DNA of 64,000 bases from Ceratorhiza oryzae-sativae (Eukaryota; Basidiomycota; Agaricomycetes; Cantharellales; Ceratobasidiaceae), in the NCBI GenBank assembly GCA_030998015.1, contig JARWMV010000245.1:1022413-1086412 (forward strand), written 5' to 3'. Positions 58,001-64,000 of the stretch are shown here, one piece after another; the first letter of the stretch is position 1; every line of letters begins with the position of its first letter. Under the pieces are notes generated by a model. It saw nothing but the letters and a program-made list of their open reading frames with translations, searched no databases and was not told where the DNA came from. The translations under genes were made by a program, and so were the position numbers.

Positions 58001-58855
58001 GTATGGGTGATAATAGAAGAGCTCTAAATCTAATTATTGAACGGCTCGCCGACGTCAATCGCGCTATTGACTTCGCCAAGGAACAAAACGATGATGATCT
58101 TTGGGAAGACTTGTTTAGGTACTCAGAAACTCGTCCAGGTGAGATTCTAAGTCACTTGACACTCTGTGCCCCTCTTGAAATCATTTAGCTTTCATTCGTG
58201 GCCTACTCAAGAACATCAGCACCGAAATCGATCCTATACGCCTGATACGACGAATCAAGAATGGCCTCGAGATCCCTGGACTAAAAGATGCATTGATTAC
58301 TGTTTTGCAAGATTTCAACCTTCAAATATCTCTGCTTGAAGGATGCCAAACGATCCTTCTTGGAGATGGATCAACCTTACAGGAGCGACTTCATTTATCT
58401 CAAACAGGAGGATTCCTGGGTGGAGGCAAGTGCTTGGTAATAGCGTGTTTATATCGGGTCCTAATTTTTCATTCAAGCCGCATCCATGTGTCCTATATGC
58501 GACGAGCCCCTCTTCCCACCACCACCTGTAGGAGGTGCGCTGGTGACCCATCAATCACTCGTCCTATTGTTTTTGTGCCATCATGCTATTCACTCCGGAT
58601 GTGTGCCTGGAGGGGACGCACTCCCCCCACGCCAAGGAGCATCTTTAAGCCTCAGTTATTATGGCAGTTTTGGCGGCGAAACCGATAACGTGGTAGGCGA
58701 GAAGATTGCATAGTGAGTAGCGTGTTTGGCGATAACTTTCGAAAAGCTAAACGCTCTTACAACCTAGTGCTGCTGAAGTAAAGACTCAACTGGCTGGGGG
58801 GTGCCCAGTCTGCGAGCGGAGCGATTCGGGGCAAGGGTTTACGATCAACGCCTAG
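55081..58855 (+). CDS. VPS41: Vps41, HOPS complex subunit
   Basis: Subunit of the HOPS tethering complex that binds Rab7 and mediates vacuole fusion. Start at 55081 (MSQGQ, spliced to EHDTRKDLTC). An acidic N-terminal stretch (NEEDGSWSEQSGDEDDEESV) precedes the beta-propeller (YNIFSGDTHQLL, LGTHNGIVHILDFDG, GQVVIHSLTTPESYVF). The alpha-solenoid follows: RKRYEEALEAVEEL, YDKAAHMTPKAL, AWEHWIFLFAGKGHL, IPTREPQL-like IPIREPQLGHVIYEM, WPTTIYDIPSVIVAV and ERLADVNRAIDFAKEQND. The C-terminus is a RING-like zinc module: CPICDEPLF, LLFLCHHAIHSGC and GGCPVCERS, ending GFTINA. The order and the CHCR/RING end are typical of Vps41. About a dozen introns, one large exon at 55853-56875. It lies 180 bp downstream of SKI8 on the same strand. 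Confidence 0.93.
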
Positions 58856-59152
58856 AGCTTGCACTTTAGACAGTTAACTGTTGTTTTGAGGAATAGCCTC
58901 TATTATATTTATTCTACGGGCCTCGCGTAATTTCATCGCGCATTTGAATGACGTCGCACAACACTTGCTGATTGGCCGGTCATTGCGGTGCTCCGGCCCG
59001 GCCGAAGCCTCAAACAAGTGTATAACCCCGATTGGCCGCGGTTTAGCAAATATAAATACCACTGCGCTGACCATGTTTCTACCCCCGTCCAAACATCCAA
59101 TTGACTTGGCTGTATTCCGTTGGGTCGCTATAAAACACTGCCTACTAGTGTT
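58856..59152. promoter_or_regulatory. Promoter of cytochrome b2 gene 2 (TATA at 59051-59058)
   Basis: A TATAAATA at 59051-59058 sits 95-102 bp before the ATG at 59153. It is the same element at nearly the same distance as in the first cytochrome b2 gene. A GATTGG (CCAAT-type) motif flanks it on both sides (about 58969 and 59028). Confidence 0.6.
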
Positions 59153-61227
59153 ATGATTTCTGCAAAAGAAGTGGCGACCCACAACACGCCTGATTCTTGC
59201 TGGATTATCGGTAAGCTTTTTGCGAAATTACACTCCAGACTTTTAAATAAATAACCATGTTTGATAGTCAACGGAAAGGTTTACGATGTCACCGAATTCC
59301 TTTCAGAGCATCCAGGTGGCAGCGCTGTACTCCTGAAGCACTCAGGGCGAGACGCAACCGAAGCTTATGAAATGGCGCATGGGCCAGAAATAATTGAAGA
59401 TGGACTCCCAGCATCCAAGAAAAAGGGGGCAGTGGATCCCTCAACCATCGAATCACACCCCAAGCGGACGGATATCGTCAAGGCACCACAGCCAAAGCCG
59501 AAGCGGACCCCACTGTCTCAAATTATCAATCTCTATGATTTCGAGGTATGTGTGTCGGGTCTGGACGGCGTTGGTTTATAATTCTGTATAATCTCCTCGA
59601 TAGGAGAATGCCAAGGAGAACTTAAGCGCAAAAGCATGGGCGTATTTTTCGTCGGGTGCGACGGATATGATATGTAAGGTTGTTTTGTAGAATGAGGAAC
59701 GCGAGCAATAACCAGTTTGCCTAGCCGTTGAACTTAACCAAGCTGCTTATCGAAGAATACTCTTCCAACCACATGGCATGATTGACGTATCTTCGAGGAC
59801 ACCAGCGGCGATCGAACAGGATGGGAACGGTGCCTGGAATACGATGACAGCTACAAGATTGCTTGGAGTTCCCGTCTCTCTCCCTTTGATTATATGCCCG
59901 ACTGGGATGGCTAGGCTCAGTCATCCGAGTGGAGAAGCTTCGTTTGCGCAGGCAGCGGGTCGAACAGGCATCGTCCAAGTGGTAAGATCAGTCAATATTT
60001 ATGTTATCAACGACAGATTGAGTGTGGTCATAGATATCAACAAATGCCTCTGTCGGGCTCTCCCAAATCATCAATGCCAAATCGAACCCTGATCAAAAAT
60101 TCTTCTTCCAATTGTATGTTAACAAGGACCGAGCAAAAAGTAAGATATATAAAGCAAGCTAATGCAATCCATACTGAAAGCCGTCTTTTCAGCTGAAGCA
60201 TTGGTTCAAAAAGTAGTAGAAACTGGATGCTGTGTGGGGATTATAATCACCATAGATGCGGCCGCACCAGGAAAACGAGAAGCTGATGAACGGGGAGAGC
60301 TTGATGTTCCGATAGTAAGCAGGCTCAGTGGCTAAGATTATTCCCCTTTTTGTTCACCAACGGTCTAGGATTCAGGTATATCATCAGCTACATATAAACC
60401 TGACGCCAAGGGCGGAGGAATTGGTCGAACCATGGGCACATACCTTGACGACGCACTCACTTGGGCGGATATCGCTTGGTTGCGCGGAATGGTACCTTCA
60501 TGGATGAAAGTCGGTGTTAAAGGCGTTCAAACAGTAGAGGTGAGCTCTCAACTGCCCCATCCCGGGTGTGTAACTTATCCTCGTTCTTTAGGACGCATTA
60601 TTGGCATATGACTACGGCGTAGATGTAATATGGCTATCCAACCATGGAGGAAGAGCACTCGATACTGCCCCTCCAGCGATATACACACTTCTTGAGCTCC
60701 GCAAACACCACCCTCGTGTATTCAAGCCGCGTCGGCAGCCTATTTCTACTCGAGTTTGGAATGCCCTCCCATTCGCAATACACTCCCAGAGTGATCCAAA
60801 CCAACCTTCTATGGCAAAGATAGTCCCACCCTTGACAAAGGCCGCTCGAGAAGCTGCGGTTCAAAGCCTTCGCCTTTACCCGGCCCGCGATGCACCCGAA
60901 ATATACGTAGATGGTGGTATCAGACGTGGTACTGACTTAGTCAAGGCACTGTGTTTGGGGGCCAAAGCTGTCGGTATGGGAAGACCGTTCGTATATGCGC
61001 TAGGTTGGGAAGCTGCTGGGGTTGAAAAGGCGATCGAAAGTCAGTCACTTCACCGAAGGCCGATGAACCCTACTGATCCACCTAAAGTCATCCGGGACGA
61101 AGCTGAAACCACGATGAAGCTGCTCGGCGCGACATCGTTGGATCAGTTGGGTCCACACCTGTTAAACACAAAAGCCTTGGACCCGTTGATCGCGGACGGT
61201 AAAATTTGTGCCAAAGCTCGTTTGTAG
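59153..61227 (+). CDS. Second cytochrome b2-type hydroxy-acid dehydrogenase, no presequence
   Basis: Paralogue of the gene at 38823. It starts directly at the cytochrome b5 domain (MISAKEVATHNTPDSCWII, then VYDVTEFLSEHPGGSAVL), so no mitochondrial leader is visible and the protein is probably cytosolic. The FMN domain shows [67 protein letters not shown], the catalytic WLSNHGGRALD and IYVDGGIRRGTDLV. It ends KICAKARL. Active-site Tyr, Asp, Lys, His and Arg are all in place. Between LRKHHPRVF and EIYVDGG is an insertion of about 50 residues with no counterpart in gene 1, read through in one open exon. The TIDAAAPGKRE segment differs from the usual TVDAPxLGxRE. Substrate may differ from lactate. 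Confidence 0.88.
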
Positions 61228-61513
61228 AGTGGAATGGTTTAGTATCATTGTACTTGGACCGATTTATTCATCGACGTGCTAGATGTAGGCGCGTTTGGCG
61301 GTATTTGTCCGATTAAAGTTATAAGGTGGCAACTCTGCAGGCTTCCGATTGATCGGGAGTAAATCTACGGCCAAGAGACTCATGGCGACTTGATAGTTCT
61401 TGCCACCAAAGCCACACTTTTAGCTCTGTTCTTCACCCAGCGACTGTTCAATCAAATTTTCATTTATAAAGCGCCTACACTTCCGGCAAACCTCAAGACT
61501 CCATATGAGCAGC

Positions 61514-63039
61514 ATGCGCCTAACTTTCCTTGGCACCTCATCGGGCGGTGGCCCGACTCAGGGCAGAGGATGTTCGTCGATGGCAATTTCTTTCCTGAAC
61601 GAAGTTTGGCGTACGTTTTTGCTCTATTTTGGCAGTAGCTGTCGTGCTCGTGGCCCGTATGCCGAATAATTTGCATGATAGTTATCGACTGCGCTGAAGG
61701 TACCCAGCGACAAATCCAACGGACCGGTCATATCGACATGTCCAGGATAACAAAGGTGTTCATTACACATATGCATGTTGACCACTGCGTAGGAGTTGCG
61801 CCTCTGTTATCGACCGTCATGTCTGTGTTTAGTGCGCGAGCACAAGCGTGTAACAATGACCCTGACAAGGTACGTAATAAAACATGGCCGTTCGATGGTT
61901 GGTACCTAAAATACTTTCAGCTTCATATAGAAATATACGGTCCTCCTGGACTAAGACAACTCGTACGAACAACGCTGAATCTTACGCATATGAAATTGAG
62001 CGGGAAGTATGTCGTGCACGAGCTCTATCCCCTAGATGATGACGGTTCATCCACATCAACCGGGCCGCCTCATCCCAACGAGATTTCCGGAAATAATATT
62101 GCGGAAGACGATGGTTTCTGGGAGGACATTTGCACCAATCCTGGGCTGCGGGTCGATGCTGGGACAATTGAGCACCGAGGTATTTCTATCGTTGTCTGAA
62201 TCAAAAGAAAAGAAAGGAAAAAACTTACGCGGGTGCGTTGGTAGTATTTTGTGTGGGGTATGTGTTTACCGAGAAGATCCCCACCACCATGCCTCCTACA
62301 GTCCAGGGACGCCGAGTGGTTTGCTTAGGCGACACTAGCTCAGCAGAACATATTGTCCCGCTTTGCATTTCTGAAGGCATATACCCCTCACTCGTTGTGC
62401 ACGAGTCAACAAATGCCTGGATACCACCACGTGTCGATCAGCGTCGTTTATATGGTGGTGCTCGCAAGACGTAAGTTCTCCTAGCCACGAGTTCTACCCT
62501 CTCGATTGTAATCGTTCTATCAGGCCACAATCAGTTCGTGAGAAGGCGATTGCCAAGGGACATTCGACTCCCGATATGGCAGGCGCGTTTGCGCGGGCAG
62601 TCAAGGCAGAAAGACTGGCGCTGACACATTTCAGTGCAATGCGAGCCATCATATTTGTTGACTGAAGCACGATACTAACAAAGTATTCACCACTAGGTTC
62701 GAAAACCCGTCCCCCGGGCACCCAGTCATGCGCGAAATTGCTCGACAAGCTACAGTTGCCTGGGGTAGACGAGGTGTGAAGGCCATCACAGCTCATGATC
62801 TGTTCTGGATCGACATACCCCAGCTACAGGTTGAAGAGACGACTAGAGATATTGAGCTAGACCCCGAGGAATTAGTTTGGGAACCAGAGGTGTGGGACGA
62901 ACCACTTGAACCAGACCAGATTGAGGGTGCGACCTCAAAATCCGACCGGGATAACCAGCAGGGTGGGAGCAGATCTCGTGGGAGCCGTTGGAAGCGTGGG
63001 CGCGCATATTGGAGGGGCGAACACAAGACCGTTGGTTAA
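61514..63039 (+). CDS. Ribonuclease Z (tRNase Z, short form)
   Basis: Cleaves the 3' trailer of pre-tRNAs. The start at 61514 opens with MRLTFLGTSSGGGPTQGRG, the expected first strand. After an intron comes LIDCAEGTQRQIQRTGH, then the metal motif ITHMHVDHCVGVAPLL (HxHxDH). The exosite region follows (GPPGLRQLVRTTLNL). Later motifs are VVCLGDTSSAEHI (GDT) and LVVHESTNAW (HEST). LALTHFSA and then RFENPSPGHPVMREIARQA follow. The C-terminal end is Glu-rich then Arg/Gly-rich (GGSRSRGSRWKRGR) and ends EHKTVG. The length fits the short (ELAC1-like) class. DCAEGTQ has Ala where DCGEGTQ is usual. The join after LALTHFSA (about 62635-62700) does not close in frame with standard splice sites. Confidence 0.88.
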
Positions 63040-63175
63040 CCCTGATATCACCATTACATACAGGTTTAGAATACAATGCCTACATGAGCTAGATTCAGTT
63101 GTGAATATTTCATTCAACTGCTATTCACTCACGTTTACATTCATGCGGACAACTACCGAGCGCTCAACCCAGTAT

Positions 63176-63875
63176 TTATTTTGAGTCCCTTTCAACAGCT
63201 CGCAAGGCACGCTCAACCTCCAGTGCAGCACTATTCCATCCTGGAGCGCGAATCCGCCTTGTAGCGTAGACCTTCCCAGCCGTGGGCGCAGGTATCGCAC
63301 CTGCCGGAGCCGATAGCTCACTAAGAAAAGCTGTGGGCGTCAAATTCGGCGTCTCGGCCATCGCAGATGATGTCTCCAACGAGACGGCTGGGGCAGGTTC
63401 GGCAACAGGTGCCCCACCAGGTCCGTACCAAGTCCCATCCCGCATCCACCCGACCCGAAGGATACGTATCTGTTGGCCAATCTGGGTAGGATCTTTCTAT
63501 CCTTCAATCAGGAGACGATCGACTCACCACAACCCACAGCGGGAGTGGTTTCCGCAACGTCACGCCACCCTTAAGTCGCTCATTAACGCTTTGCAGATAT
63601 GAGGTCCATAGATTCTCGTCATATTCGTATCCAGGGGTCGTCACGATCGTCTCCAACTTGGCGTGAGAGGCTGAGTCCGACGTCTGATGCGCCCGTGTAG
63701 ATTGGCCGTCCCTTGGACGAGCGGTGAGCCATTGTTTTCGTCGCCACTCGAAGAATTCGGGACCAGAGGTTGGAGGGGAGGTGGTTTCAGGTGGGTTGAT
63801 TGGTTCGGCATCGGGAGGGGTCGGGAGCATAACGCCGTCGCTGTCGCTTTCGGTGGGTGTTTGGTTATACGACAT
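63176..63875 (-). CDS. Uncharacterised fungal protein, possible Gag1-like clamp (DUF4050) domain
   Basis: Two exons joined over about 63462-63520 (GTGAGT donor, CAACAG acceptor). The start at 63875 reads MSYNQTPTESDSDG. An acidic/proline-rich N-terminus leads to FFEWRRKQWLTARP, then ENLWTSYLQSVNERLKGGVTLRKPLPLWVV, IRILRVGWMRDGTWYG and a Pro/Ala-rich tail ending RDSK. The pattern W-x-LP-hydrophobic followed by a W-xRDGTW motif reminds me of the fungal Gag1-like clamp domain. This is recall of a family pattern and was not verified. No signal peptide or membrane helix. Function unknown. The 3' end converges on tRNase Z, 137 bp away. Confidence 0.55.
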
Positions 63876-64000
63876 AGCTGGGGTGGCAGGAGACAGTAAA
63901 AATAATTTTGAATTTTTGAAGAAAAAGCGAACAGAGAGAGCAAGGAGACAAAGTAGAATTAGCAGGAGAAGATGAAAAGACTGGCAAAAAGCATAGTTAT

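Overview
The window is eukaryotic nuclear DNA, almost certainly from a filamentous basidiomycete. Nearly every gene is cut by many short GT-AG introns of about 45-65 nt with CTAAC/CTGAC-like branch sites. Genes sit 0.1-1 kb apart on both strands, and the content is fungal: chitin-synthase export factor Chs5, a septation-network Cdc14-type protein, cytochrome b2 lactate dehydrogenases, secreted M43 metalloproteases and an Rds1-like ferritin-fold protein. An Agaricomycete such as Rhizoctonia is a reasonable guess (inference, not shown by the sequence). I see no transposon, CRISPR array, rRNA, tRNA or biosynthetic cluster.

Layout, left to right. 1-4110: 3' part of RFC1 (clamp loader) with two BRCT units. 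4201-13402, minus: a Rsa3-type ribosome assembly factor, a membrane-anchored PB1-domain protein, ADE2 (purine synthesis) and a large SH3/Ras-association scaffold. 13772-14416: tail-anchored cytochrome b5. 14852-18533, minus: two paralogous secreted M43 metalloproteases. 18943-26011, minus: succinate-semialdehyde-type dehydrogenase, YIH1/IMPACT and a Cdc14 (SIN) protein. The last is head-to-head, 103 bp apart, with a long SH3-TBC protein (26115-31225). 31515-36354, minus: PUS7 and a Ran1/Sks1-like kinase. 36934-42764, plus: xylitol dehydrogenase, cytochrome b2 and the Rds1-like protein. 43008-52573, minus: sugar transporter, small secreted lysozyme-like protein, ribosomal eS12, CHS5 and an FAD monooxygenase. 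53553-63039, plus: SKI8, VPS41, a second cytochrome b2 and short-form tRNase Z. 63176-63875, minus: a Gag1-clamp-like protein.

Functional links are loose, as expected for a fungal chromosome. Several genes concern polarity, septation or traffic (SH3-RA scaffold, PB1 membrane protein, Cdc14, TBC protein, CHS5, VPS41). Others concern RNA and ribosomes (RSA3, PUS7, eS12, SKI8, tRNase Z) or carbon metabolism (XYL2-like, two CYB2-like, sugar transporter, semialdehyde dehydrogenase). No previously undescribed multi-gene system is evident. The best leads are a duplicated BRCT in RFC1 with a shared intron position, a TBC domain whose arginine finger is serine, a PB1 domain on a single-pass membrane protein, a small secreted lysozyme-like protein possibly of bacterial origin, and microexons of 7, 11 and 14 nt.

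Coordinates span start codon to stop codon including introns. Exon joins were worked out by eye from splice signals and family motifs.
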